Assembly (NCBI RefSeq): GCF_014656395.1
Contig: NZ_BNCI01000002.1
Span: 1,240,001 to 1,304,000 of the forward strand
Direction of reading: 5' to 3'
Origin: Kordiimonas sediminis
GTDB lineage: Bacteria > Pseudomonadota > Alphaproteobacteria > Sphingomonadales > Kordiimonadaceae
Length of the DNA: 64,000 nt
Positions 56,487-64,000 of the stretch are shown in pieces. The stretch's first letter is position 1. The number at the start of each line of letters is the position of its first letter. The notes under the pieces were generated by a model. The model did no database searches and was not told where the DNA came from. It saw only the letters and a list, made by a program, of their open reading frames with translations. The position numbers and the translations under genes are program-made.

Positions 56487-57749
56487 CTACAACCTGTCCC
56501 GGAGCACAAAGTAAAACGCCGCAAGTGCAATTGTATTTTGTACAACACATTCAGGCAGTGGCAACCGCCACCCTTTGTATCTGGAGAACAAATCAAACAT
56601 CCTGTCGCCCGCCACAATTGCGCTGGCGACAGCGGTTCCCAAGAGCGTCCCTGTATTTACACCGTGACCAGTATAGCCACACGCATACCAAACATGGTCA
56701 GACACCTGCCCTGCAAGGGGTGTCTGTGCGAGAGGAACCCCCAAACGCCCCCCCCATTCATGGCTGATCTCAACATCTGCTAATTGCGGCCAGACCCGCA
56801 GCATTCTGGGGCGCAGTTCTTTTTTAATTGAGGCGGGTTTACGGCCAGAATAATTCACACGTCCACCGAATATCACCCTGTTATCGGCAGAGACACGGAA
56901 ATAGTCACACACGGTATCCATATTACACAGGGCATAACTCCCCTTATGCAGCGTTGCCCGAAGATCATCCGAAACAGGATCTGTTGCAATTATATAGCTA
57001 CCGGACGCCATTGCCTGCCCCTGCAGCCCCAACATTGGCAAAACATTGAAAACATTTGCAGCTACGACCAACTGCCCGGCCTCTACTGAACCTGTTGACG
57101 TCTTTATCGTGACTGATGAAGGACCTTCTGAGAACGCACTCACCTCAGTGTGCTCAAAAATTTGGCCTCCGAGTTCCCTGACAACGCGTGCCAATTCCTG
57201 ACACAGTTTCAAGGGATGTAGATGTGCATCGCTGTGACTAAGCAGGCCTGCTTTAAATTCCGAGGAACCGGTTTCCTCTTGCACCCTGTCAGCGTCTACA
57301 TACGACCATCCGCGATCCGGATATGCCTCTGATAAAAATTGATACTGTTTATATAGTGCCTTTTGCTGGCGCGCTGTTTTAGCCAACTCCATCCAGCCAC
57401 CGACAAAATCACACTGGATGTCATACTTTTTAATCCGTTGACGCAGCAAGTCATGACCAGCCCAGATACAAGCATCATCCCATAATGGATCTTTTGCAAA
57501 CCGCTCCTGCCCAGGAAAGCCCCGGATCAGCTGCCCCCCATTTCGTCCAGAAGCGCCCCATCCTACTCTGTTCTTCTCCAACACAACTACATGTTTGCCT
57601 GCTTCAAGAAGTGTAATAGCTGCCATCAACCCTGTAATACCCGCACCAATCACACAGACATCCGTATCAGCATTACCTTCAAGAGCAGTATAGCCAGCAA
57701 TAGCTAAAGCCGTTTCAGCATAAAGACTTTTAGGATATTCTGCCCCCAT
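56487..57749 (-). CDS. FAD-dependent oxidoreductase, gamma-glutamylputrescine oxidase (PuuB)-like
   Basis: 420-aa DAO-fold flavoenzyme. The dinucleotide motif is VCVIGAGITGLMAAITLLEA, then VVLEKNRVGWGASGRNGGQL. LGGQIFEHTEVSAF, and GGRVNYSGRKPASIKKELRP follow the family, and WYACGYTGHGVNTGTLLGTA is the FAD-binding end. It would oxidise a secondary or glutamylated amine. No polyamine pathway genes adjoin, so the substrate is open. GGAGAG upstream supports the ATG. Convergent with dps. Confidence 0.9.
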   Translation of the reverse strand: MGAEYPKSLYAETALAIAGYTALEGNADTDVCVIGAGITGLMAAITLLEAGKHVVVLEKNRVGWGASGRNGGQLIRGFPGQERFAKDPLWDDACIWAGHDLLRQRIKKYDIQCDFVGGWMELAKTARQQKALYKQYQFLSEAYPDRGWSYVDADRVQEETGSSEFKAGLLSHSDAHLHPLKLCQELARVVRELGGQIFEHTEVSAFSEGPSSVTIKTSTGSVEAGQLVVAANVFNVLPMLGLQGQAMASGSYIIATDPVSDDLRATLHKGSYALCNMDTVCDYFRVSADNRVIFGGRVNYSGRKPASIKKELRPRMLRVWPQLADVEISHEWGGRLGVPLAQTPLAGQVSDHVWYACGYTGHGVNTGTLLGTAVASAIVAGDRMFDLFSRYKGWRLPLPECVVQNTIALAAFYFVLRDRL

Positions 57750-57846
57750 GGCCCTCTCCCCGTATCAACCTGCTTCCCGATAAACAGGTATTGAAATTTC
57801 TGTGACCATTTGTATCACCCCCTTGCTGTCCTCATTTTTCCATGCT

Positions 57847-57889
57847 AAGAGCATCTTAAGTTGCGAATAATTCGCAAGAACATCTTGAG
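57847..57889. repeat. Direct repeats flanking the Fur-like site of feoAB
   Basis: AAGAGCATCTTAAG and AAGAACATCTTGAG match at 12 of 14 positions with a 29-bp period, and surround the palindrome. The copies themselves contain partial dyads (AAGA-TCTT). Confidence 0.55.
57861..57877. promoter_or_regulatory. Fur-box-like palindrome upstream of feoAB
   Basis: TTGCGAATAATTCGCAA is a perfect 8-1-8 dyad. It keeps the TG, AAT-N-ATT and CA elements of the 7-1-7 Fur consensus. It lies 22 nt before feoA, just behind a possible promoter (TTGCTG-17-TAAGAG, 57823-57851). Iron-dependent repression of feoAB by Fur is well known in other bacteria; here it is inference. Confidence 0.65.
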
Positions 57890-57898
57890 AGTAAAACC

Positions 57899-58159
57899 AT
57901 GGCTGATGACATCAAGACTGCGGTAACTATTCCACTGGGTCAACTCCCTCGTGGCCAAAAAGCGATTGTTGCTGCACTTTTGGAAACAGATGAAAATCTG
58001 GATACTGCACTGCGCGAACTTGGTTTCGCTGAAGGGCTGGACGTATCTGTTCTTCACGAAAGCCCGTTTGGGCGTGACCCAATTGCAATCGGCATTGGCC
58101 CAATGACAGTTGCGCTTAGACGTAAAGAAGCGAATATTGTAATGGTGACACCTGTATGA
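57899..58159 (+). CDS. feoA: Ferrous iron transport protein A
   Basis: 86-aa SH3-like cytosolic protein that supports FeoB. The pattern PLGQLPRGQKAIVAALLETD, LRELGFAEGLDVSVLHESPF, GRDPIAIGIGPMTVALRRKE fits the family at normal length. Overlaps feoB by four bases (ATGA). No feoC is present. Confidence 0.95.
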   Translation: MADDIKTAVTIPLGQLPRGQKAIVAALLETDENLDTALRELGFAEGLDVSVLHESPFGRDPIAIGIGPMTVALRRKEANIVMVTPV

Positions 58160-59994
58160 ACCACCCTGTTAAAGTAGCTGTAGTAGGTAACCCTAACTGC
58201 GGAAAATCCGCTCTTTTTAACAGTTTAACGGGACTTCGACAAAAAGTTGCCAACTATCCCGGTGCCACAGTTGAACGCCGAAGCGGATCTCTTCTTGGAA
58301 TGTCAACGGTCGAACTTCTTGACCTACCAGGTACATACTCTCTGACACCAAGAAGCCCGGATGAAGAGATTACCCGTGCAACCTTGATGGGAGAGCTTGA
58401 AGCAGAAGACCTGCCTCGCGCTATTCTATGTGTCGTTGATGCGACAAACCTGTCTCAACATTTACGGTTCGTGCTGGAATTAAAAGACCTTGGGTTCCCC
58501 ATGGTTCTTGCACTTAACATGACCGATCTGGCAGTCAGAGAAAAAATCAATATCGATCGCCTGAAACTGGAACAAATTCTGGGTATTCCGGTTGTTGAAA
58601 CAGTTGCTGTCCGCAAAAAAGGCCTGGACGAGATAAGGGAAAAGCTCCTTGAAGCTGTTAAGCTACCCAAGCTAGACGCAAAAGAACCCGAAGATGTTCG
58701 TTCCCGCCAGAACAGGGCGCGTGATATTAAAAATGAAGTCACGTTAAGTGAAGGTATCGGCCACAAAGCGACCCGCGTTCTGGATACAGTCTTCCTGAAT
58801 ATGTTTGTTGGTCCACTAATCCTTTTCGGTCTTCTTTTCCTCATATTCCAGGCAGTTTTCTCTTGGGCAGAAGCCCCCATGGATATGATTGATGGTTTCT
58901 TCGGCTCGCTGCAGGATATGATCGCAGAAAACATGTCAGACGGTTTGCTGGCAAGTTTTCTATCAGATGGCCTGATCGCCGGTGTTGGCAGCGTCATTAT
59001 ATTCCTGCCACAAATCTTGATCCTCTTCGCCTTCATTCTAGTACTGGAATCAAGTGGTTATATGGTACGGGCCGCTTTCCTGATGGACCGTATCATGTCC
59101 CGTGTAGGCCTAAATGGCAGGGCATTCATTCCGCTTATTTCCAGCTTTGCCTGTGCCATTCCCGGGATCATGTCTGCCCGTGCGATTGCCGACCCTAGTG
59201 ACCGGCTGACGACTATTTTGATTGCACCACTGATGACCTGCTCTGCACGACTACCGGTTTATACATTGATCATTGCTGCCTTCATTCCGAACACCACTAT
59301 TTTCGGTGGGACCATCGGTTTGCAGGGCTTTGTCATGTTTATTCTGTATCTTGCCGGCATTCTATCTGCCCTGATTATTGCCTTTGTGTTGAAAAGAAGT
59401 CTGACCAAAAGCACCCCGCCCACCTTTATGATGGAGCTACCGAAATATCAGGTTCCTAACTGGCGGTATGTTGGAATTGGACTGTATGAACGGTCACGCA
59501 TCTTCTTGCGCCGCGCAGGTACCATGATTATGGGTGCCATGGTGATTTTATGGGTACTGTCTACATTCCCGGCCCCACCAGCAGATGCAACAGAACCAGC
59601 CATCGTTTACTCTATGGTAGGCATCATTGGCGGATGGCTTGAACCAATCTTTGCGCCAATCGGCTTTAACTGGGAAATATCCATAGCATTGCTGCCGGGT
59701 ATGGCTGCGCGTGAAATCGCTGTTGCTGCACTTGGAACGGTTTACTCCCTGCAGGGAAGTGAAGATGTGGTGGCGGGTAGTCTTGTATCTATGCTAAACG
59801 GTGCCTGGTCATTACCAACTGCCCTATCCTTCCTCGCATGGTTTATTTTTGCGCCACAGTGCCTTTCTACAATCGCTGTCGTACGCAGGGAAACAAATAG
59901 TCGCAAATGGACAGCCTTCATGGTCGCATACTTGTTTGGGCTTGCCTATTTGAGCAGTTTCCTTACTTATCACATAGCAAGTGCTATATTATAA
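58156..59994 (+). CDS. feoB: Ferrous iron transporter B
   Basis: Inner-membrane Fe2+ importer with a GTPase domain, 612 aa, shorter than the 773-aa E. coli protein but within the family range. G1 GNPNCGKS (11-18), G2 GATVE (36-40), G3 DLPGT (56-60) and G4 NMTD are intact. The membrane part starts near residue 210; Gate motifs are seen in FACAIPGIMSAR and LMTCSARLPVYTLIIAAF, and in GMAAREIAVAALGTVY. Probably cotranscribed with feoA and iron-regulated. Confidence 0.96.
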   Translation: MNHPVKVAVVGNPNCGKSALFNSLTGLRQKVANYPGATVERRSGSLLGMSTVELLDLPGTYSLTPRSPDEEITRATLMGELEAEDLPRAILCVVDATNLSQHLRFVLELKDLGFPMVLALNMTDLAVREKINIDRLKLEQILGIPVVETVAVRKKGLDEIREKLLEAVKLPKLDAKEPEDVRSRQNRARDIKNEVTLSEGIGHKATRVLDTVFLNMFVGPLILFGLLFLIFQAVFSWAEAPMDMIDGFFGSLQDMIAENMSDGLLASFLSDGLIAGVGSVIIFLPQILILFAFILVLESSGYMVRAAFLMDRIMSRVGLNGRAFIPLISSFACAIPGIMSARAIADPSDRLTTILIAPLMTCSARLPVYTLIIAAFIPNTTIFGGTIGLQGFVMFILYLAGILSALIIAFVLKRSLTKSTPPTFMMELPKYQVPNWRYVGIGLYERSRIFLRRAGTMIMGAMVILWVLSTFPAPPADATEPAIVYSMVGIIGGWLEPIFAPIGFNWEISIALLPGMAAREIAVAALGTVYSLQGSEDVVAGSLVSMLNGAWSLPTALSFLAWFIFAPQCLSTIAVVRRETNSRKWTAFMVAYLFGLAYLSSFLTYHIASAIL

Positions 59995-59999
59995 CCATT

Positions 60000-60023
60000 G
60001 AGGGCAACTTAACGCTTGCCCTC
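60000..60023 (+). terminator. Candidate terminator after feoB
   Basis: GAGGGCAA and TTGCCCTC form an 8-bp stem with an 8-nt loop, six bases after the feoB stop. The following tract GCCCCCCTCTTTGG is poor in U, so it is weaker than the others. Confidence 0.45.
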
Positions 60024-60090
60024 GCCCCCCTCTTTGGTTTAGCCAAGATAACCGACGTTATTTTAAGCCATTATTGAGGGGGACACATTC

Positions 60091-61320
60091 ATGAAAAAGT
60101 TATTAGCCGCAGTTTCTTTTGTAGCTATTGCAGCCTGCAGCCAGCAGGCCGAAGAAAAGCCAGCAGATAATCCTGCTCCTGCAACAGTATCCAATGCAGA
60201 AGTCGCGAAGGAAATCGCGCAGTCAACTATCATTGTTGATGGCCACATTGACGTGCCGTACCGCCTGGCAGACGGCTGGGAAGATGTTAGCAAGGCAACT
60301 GAAACTGGCGACTTTGATTACCCTCGCGCCGTAGCGGGTGGTCTGAATGCACCTTTTATGTCGATCTATACCCCAGCTAAATTTGACGGCACAGAAGAAG
60401 CAAAAAAACACGCTGATGAGATGATCAATATTGTAGAAAAGATCGTCGAAAGCGCACCGGATAAATACCGTATCACCAGATCAGTTGCAGAAGTTGAACA
60501 AGCCTTTGCAGACGGTGTGATTGCTTTGCCGCTTGGCATGGAAAACGGCTCTCCTATCATGGGTAAGCTCGAAAATATTGACTATTTCTACGAGCGCGGC
60601 ATCCGCTACATCACCCTGACACACGGTAAAGCCAACCATATTTCCGACAGTAGCTATGACGAAACACGCAAATGGAACGGCTTGTCTGAGTTTGGCGTCC
60701 AGGCGATTGAGCGAATGAACCAAGTGGGCATCATGGTTGATATCAGTCATGTCAGTGACGAAGCATTCTGGGCTGCGCTGAAAGCAACCAAAGTACCACC
60801 GATCGCTTCGCACTCCTCTGCTCGCCACTTTACACCTGGGTTTGAGCGAAACATGAATGATGACATGATCAAGGCGCTTGCAGAAGCTGGCGGTGTTATC
60901 ATGATCAACTATGGTTCTAGCTTCCTTACTGAAGAAGCCAATACATACCGCCCTAAAATGGCCAAGGCATATGAAGATCATATCGCTGCAAACAATCTGA
61001 CCGACACACCTGAGCTTAAACAAGAGTTCATGAAAGCATACGCTGAGACATCCCCATATCCTTATGCAGACTTGTCTGATGTGCTGGATCATATCGATCA
61101 TGCGGTTAAATTGGGCGGCATTGATGCAGTTGGACTTGGTTCTGACTATGACGGGGTGGGTGACAGTCTGCCAACAGGCCTTAAAGACGTAACAAGCTAT
61201 CCAACACTCGTTGAAGGTCTTCTTGATCGTGGTTACAGCGAAGAGGACATCAAGAAAATTCTGTCTGGCAACCTGTTCCGTGTTTGGCGTCAGGTTGAAG
61301 AGTATGCTGCTGCAAACTAA
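60091..61320 (+). CDS. Membrane dipeptidase (M19, renal dipeptidase family), lipoprotein
   Basis: 409-aa zinc dipeptidase. Lipobox AIAAC gives lipidated Cys16, so it is membrane anchored. Metal ligands are His52 and Asp54 in VDGHIDVPYRL, the Glu in PLGMENGSPI, then HGKANHISDSSYDE, VDISHVSDEAFWAAL, IASHSSARHF and LGSDYDGVGDSLP. GAGGGGG seven to ten bases upstream supports the ATG. It hydrolyses dipeptides, possibly D-containing ones. A clear terminator follows. Confidence 0.95.
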   Translation: MKKLLAAVSFVAIAACSQQAEEKPADNPAPATVSNAEVAKEIAQSTIIVDGHIDVPYRLADGWEDVSKATETGDFDYPRAVAGGLNAPFMSIYTPAKFDGTEEAKKHADEMINIVEKIVESAPDKYRITRSVAEVEQAFADGVIALPLGMENGSPIMGKLENIDYFYERGIRYITLTHGKANHISDSSYDETRKWNGLSEFGVQAIERMNQVGIMVDISHVSDEAFWAALKATKVPPIASHSSARHFTPGFERNMNDDMIKALAEAGGVIMINYGSSFLTEEANTYRPKMAKAYEDHIAANNLTDTPELKQEFMKAYAETSPYPYADLSDVLDHIDHAVKLGGIDAVGLGSDYDGVGDSLPTGLKDVTSYPTLVEGLLDRGYSEEDIKKILSGNLFRVWRQVEEYAAAN

Positions 61321-61346
61321 GACTGACTATAGAATTTAGAAACATC

Positions 61347-61374
61347 GCCCTGACCGGCTTTATCTGGTCAGGGC
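61347..61374 (+). terminator. Rho-independent terminator after the M19 dipeptidase
   Basis: GCCCTGACC and GGTCAGGGC pair over 9 bp with a 10-nt loop, followed by eight T. It lies 26 nt after the stop codon. Confidence 0.9.
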
Positions 61375-61463
61375 TTTTTTTACACCGTCTCATGTCTGCT
61401 TTTTACTTGCCAACCGGCGAATTGCATCTAGTCTTGTAATTGGGAAGTTTATGGGAAGGTTAT

Positions 61464-62774
61464 ATGACGGATATACGTAACGAGTCTACTCCTGAAGGCA
61501 CAGCTCCTTCAGGCGGCGCATCACAAAGGCAAATTAAAGTTGCACTTTTTATTCTGACTATTGTGTACGCTTTCAATTTCATTGACCGTCAAATACTGGT
61601 CATCATGCAAGAAGCCATCAAAGTTGACCTTGGATTATCAGATACCCAGCTTGGTATCCTTAGTGGTTTCTCCTTTGCGATTTTCTACGTCACTGCGGGC
61701 CTACCCATCGCCCGATATGCTGACCGTGCTAACAGACGTAATATCGTCGCAACTGCCCTAGCTGTCTGGAGTAGCATGACCGCCATTTCAGGACTTGTTC
61801 AGAACTATTGGCAGCTTGTCCTAGCCCGTATCGGGGTGGGCATCGGAGAAGCCGGCGGCAGCCCCCCATCACATTCAATGATTTCAGACATGTATCCCCC
61901 GGAAAAACGGGCAACAGCCTTGGCCATCTATTCCTCGGGCCTCTACCTTGGAGTTTTACTGGGATATCTGATCGGTGGATATTTCAGTGATGTCTATGGC
62001 TGGAGAATGACCTTTTTCCTGGTAGGTATTCCTGGCGTATTACTGGCCATCGTTGTGCGCTTTGCTATCAAGGAACCTATCCGTGGTCAATTTGACGAGG
62101 GCGTAGCACTGAAGGAAAGGCCATCCTTCCTTCAAACACTGAAATTCCTGATGACCCTAAAATCTTTCCCCTATTTTGCCTTTGGCTGCGCTATGTCCGC
62201 ATTTGTCAGCTACGGCGTGGGTAACTTCATGCCTTCCTTCATGATACGCTACCATGGATTTTCGCCTACGGAAGTAGGCTTCATTCTGTCCGCAACAAAC
62301 GGGCTGGCCGGCATGATTGGAACATTTCTGGGCGGCTGGGCTGCTGACCGACTGTCGAAATATGATGTGCGGTGGTATATGTGGTTCCCGGCTATAACCG
62401 GTGGTCTGGCAATACCTGTTGGCGTCTTTGCCTATAATACAGATAACAGCACGCTGATGATTGCGCTGGCGTTTTTCCAGTTGGTCTTGTCTGCAACATA
62501 CTTGGCGCCTGCAATTGCCATGTCGCACAGACTGTCTGGCCCAGTCATGCGCGCCATGGCATCCGCAGTTTTATTCTTCATACTAAACTTGATCGGCCTT
62601 GGGCTTGGACCCGTCGTAGTCGGCGCCCTTAGCGATATCATTCGCGAAATCACCGGCAACGAAAGCCTACGAGAAGCCCTGACAATCACTGTTATGATTG
62701 CGTTGGTGAAGGTCTTTCTATTTTACAAGGCCGGTAAAAACCTTAATGCGGACCTGGAGGCTGGTCAAAAATAG
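61464..62774 (+). CDS. MFS transporter, Spinster-like
   Basis: 436-aa transporter with 12 predicted helices. The first helix VALFILTIVYAFNFIDRQIL is typical of the Spns group, and the conserved loop reads ARYADRANRRNIVATALAVW; GVGIGEAGGSPPSHSMISDM matches the family motif. The start MTDIRNESTPEG is set by GGGAAGG upstream rather than the earlier TTG. Substrate unknown; relatives move amphiphiles, sugars or aromatic acids. Its 3' end overlaps the convergent PAS gene by ten bases. Confidence 0.92.
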   Translation: MTDIRNESTPEGTAPSGGASQRQIKVALFILTIVYAFNFIDRQILVIMQEAIKVDLGLSDTQLGILSGFSFAIFYVTAGLPIARYADRANRRNIVATALAVWSSMTAISGLVQNYWQLVLARIGVGIGEAGGSPPSHSMISDMYPPEKRATALAIYSSGLYLGVLLGYLIGGYFSDVYGWRMTFFLVGIPGVLLAIVVRFAIKEPIRGQFDEGVALKERPSFLQTLKFLMTLKSFPYFAFGCAMSAFVSYGVGNFMPSFMIRYHGFSPTEVGFILSATNGLAGMIGTFLGGWAADRLSKYDVRWYMWFPAITGGLAIPVGVFAYNTDNSTLMIALAFFQLVLSATYLAPAIAMSHRLSGPVMRAMASAVLFFILNLIGLGLGPVVVGALSDIIREITGNESLREALTITVMIALVKVFLFYKAGKNLNADLEAGQK

Positions 62775-63274
62775 CTCCAGGCGCGCATGCGTGTGGCGGG
62801 TTGGTTCTTGAAGGCAAAGTAAGACAGAACACCATAATCTGAACCATCCGGTTTTGATATTGGCACAGACACCTGCTCCCAGCTGATGGAACCAACTGAA
62901 GTCTTGCATGTGTTTGTAACCGGTAGCATAGTCCTGTTGCGAACACATTTACGGTCTGCAAACACTGTCGAATACAAGTCTGTAAAACGCTGCTTCATAT
63001 CCTCCTGATTTAAACGGATTTGCGCTAAATATTTGCCGGTCAGCTCAACACCAAAAATACTGGTCAACCGTGAACCCCAGAAGCTACAACGGAAGTCTTC
63101 AAACTCTTTATCCCACGCGAACAGAAGAATGCGATCCGAATAAGAGATCATTCCCCGTCGCTGCATTTCACGAACAGTCAAATACTCACCAGCCTTGTGT
63201 TTTTCAAGGTCAGAGACAAACCGTTTTAATTCTGGATGATCAACTGTGTCAGGACCATCAAATTCAAAAAACAT
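62765..63274 (-). CDS. PAS_5-like sensor domain protein
   Basis: 169 aa from ATG MFFEFDGPDTVDH; a TTG two codons earlier is possible, since GGAG stands five bases before it and 11 before the ATG. The core DFRCSFWGSRLTSIFGVELT followed by GKYLAQI parallels the PAS_5 protein near the left end of the window. Contains several cysteines (ADRKCVRNRTM, TCKTSV). No output domain. Function unknown. Confidence 0.72.
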   Translation of the reverse strand: MFFEFDGPDTVDHPELKRFVSDLEKHKAGEYLTVREMQRRGMISYSDRILLFAWDKEFEDFRCSFWGSRLTSIFGVELTGKYLAQIRLNQEDMKQRFTDLYSTVFADRKCVRNRTMLPVTNTCKTSVGSISWEQVSVPISKPDGSDYGVLSYFAFKNQPATRMRAWSYF

Positions 63275-63390
63275 ACTCAAAACTACTCCATTAAAACTGT
63301 ATACACAGTAAAGATGAAGAAGTTTCACATCAAATGAATAGATACTTAATTCGGCATTAATTATATAGTTGACTATAAAAAAACAAAATT

Positions 63391-64000
63391 TTATTGCAGT
63401 GCAGAATGACCAACTTCCAATGGTGCGATGTTCAGATGCCTGGCAACCGTTTGCCCTATATCTGCAAATGATTCGCGAACGCCAATTGACCCCCCTGCAA
63501 TACCAGGCCCAAACGCGATAAAGGGAATATGTTCCCGTGTATGATCACTCCCTGGCCACGTAGGATCACACCCGTGGTCCGCCGTCAGAATAACCAAGTC
63601 TCCAGCCTGAAGCTTCGCCTGCAGTTCCGGAAGCCGTGCGTCAAATTCTTCAAGTGCGTTGGCATAACCTGGCACATCACGGCGATGACCAAACGACTGA
63701 TCAAAATCCACAAAATTTGTAAAAATCAACGCCCCGTCTGGCGCCGTGTCTGCTGCATGCAAGGTTTCGTCAAACAGCGCCATATTGCCAGTTGCTTTAA
63801 TTTTTTGCGTCAACCCCTGATGGGCAAAAATATCAGCAATTTTCCCGATAGAAATAACCTCACGTCCGGCATCTTTCAACATATCCAAAAGGGTCTTCGA
63901 TGGCGGCGGTGTTGCCAGATCGCGACGATTGCCCGTCCTTTCAAAGACACCATTTTGCCCTACAAACGGACGGGCAATTACCCGTCCAATATTATAGGCA
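63391..64000 (-). CDS. deoB: Phosphopentomutase (N-terminal part beyond the window)
   Basis: C-terminal 202 codons of an alkaline-phosphatase-fold mutase that interconverts ribose-1-P and ribose-5-P. Seen are [49 protein letters not shown] and the metal site [20 protein letters not shown]. The window edge cuts the N-terminal half. The metal-binding His and Asp residues visible are intact. Confidence 0.95.
   Translation of the reverse strand, partial: AYNIGRVIARPFVGQNGVFERTGNRRDLATPPPSKTLLDMLKDAGREVISIGKIADIFAHQGLTQKIKATGNMALFDETLHAADTAPDGALIFTNFVDFDQSFGHRRDVPGYANALEEFDARLPELQAKLQAGDLVILTADHGCDPTWPGSDHTREHIPFIAFGPGIAGGSIGVRESFADIGQTVARHLNIAPLEVGHSALQ

Overview
The window is chromosomal DNA of an alphaproteobacterium of moderate G+C content. 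Four things point there: split three-gene proton-translocating transhydrogenase (pntAA-pntAB-pntB), the cytochrome c oxidase operon ordered ctaC-ctaD-ctaB-(small gene)-ctaG-ctaE-DUF983-SURF1 and followed by thrC and a mitochondrial-processing-peptidase-like M16 protease, the ispH-thrB-rnhA cluster, and a plant-type glutamate-cysteine ligase. A marine Kordiimonas-like or related lineage fits the gene style (lipoprotein peptidases, PAS_5 proteins, M20/M28/M19 hydrolases), but this placement is inference. I see no rRNA, tRNA, IS element, prophage or CRISPR array. It reads as ordinary core chromosome with a peptidase-rich accessory part on the right.

Layout. 1-6 kb: an RND efflux permease cut by the left edge, an orphan phosphonate-type binding protein, two unrecognised small proteins, a DUF1295 membrane protein and a PAS_5 protein. 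6-11.6 kb: the pnt operon, diverging from an NtrC-type regulator followed by murI; the divergent region carries two 17-bp dyads of the same design. 11.6-16.4 kb: the complete glycine cleavage operon gcvT-gcvH-gcvPA-gcvPB behind a sigma70-like promoter and a tandem glycine riboswitch. 16.5-26.6 kb: a lipoprotein, ispH-thrB-rnhA, an M28 peptidase, a tandem DsbA-fold protein, an NfeD/SPFH pair, a peroxiredoxin, a DsbD-N-like protein and YqgE. 26.7-35.8 kb: M16 protease, thrC and the aa3-type oxidase operon with its assembly factors. 36-43 kb: tldD, a periplasmic binding protein, 3-oxoacid CoA-transferase, pyrophosphatase, ubiA and rsmE. 43-50 kb: a cysteine-dioxygenase-like cupin, gshA, several small enzymes and an AAA+ ATPase with a winged-helix-like N-terminus. 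49-64 kb: secreted hydrolases (serine hydrolase, DUF885, two M20, M19), SdpI-like protein, Dps, a FAD oxidoreductase, feoAB behind a Fur-like palindrome, an MFS transporter, a second PAS_5-like protein and a deoB fragment.

How the parts fit. Respiration and redox dominate: transhydrogenase (NADPH), cytochrome oxidase with copper/heme assembly factors, UbiA for ubiquinone, glutathione synthesis, peroxiredoxin, Dps and ferrous iron import. One-carbon and amino-acid metabolism (gcv, thrB, thrC) and peptide scavenging (M28, M20 pair, M19, DUF885, M16) suggest a heterotroph that feeds on peptides. I did not find a convincing new multi-gene system. The best leads are regulatory: the paired dyads at pnt and the regulator, a hairpin that holds the ribosome binding site of the serine hydrolase, and a dyad-rich block upstream of the CoA-transferase genes. 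The AAA+ ATPase is the best unexplained protein.
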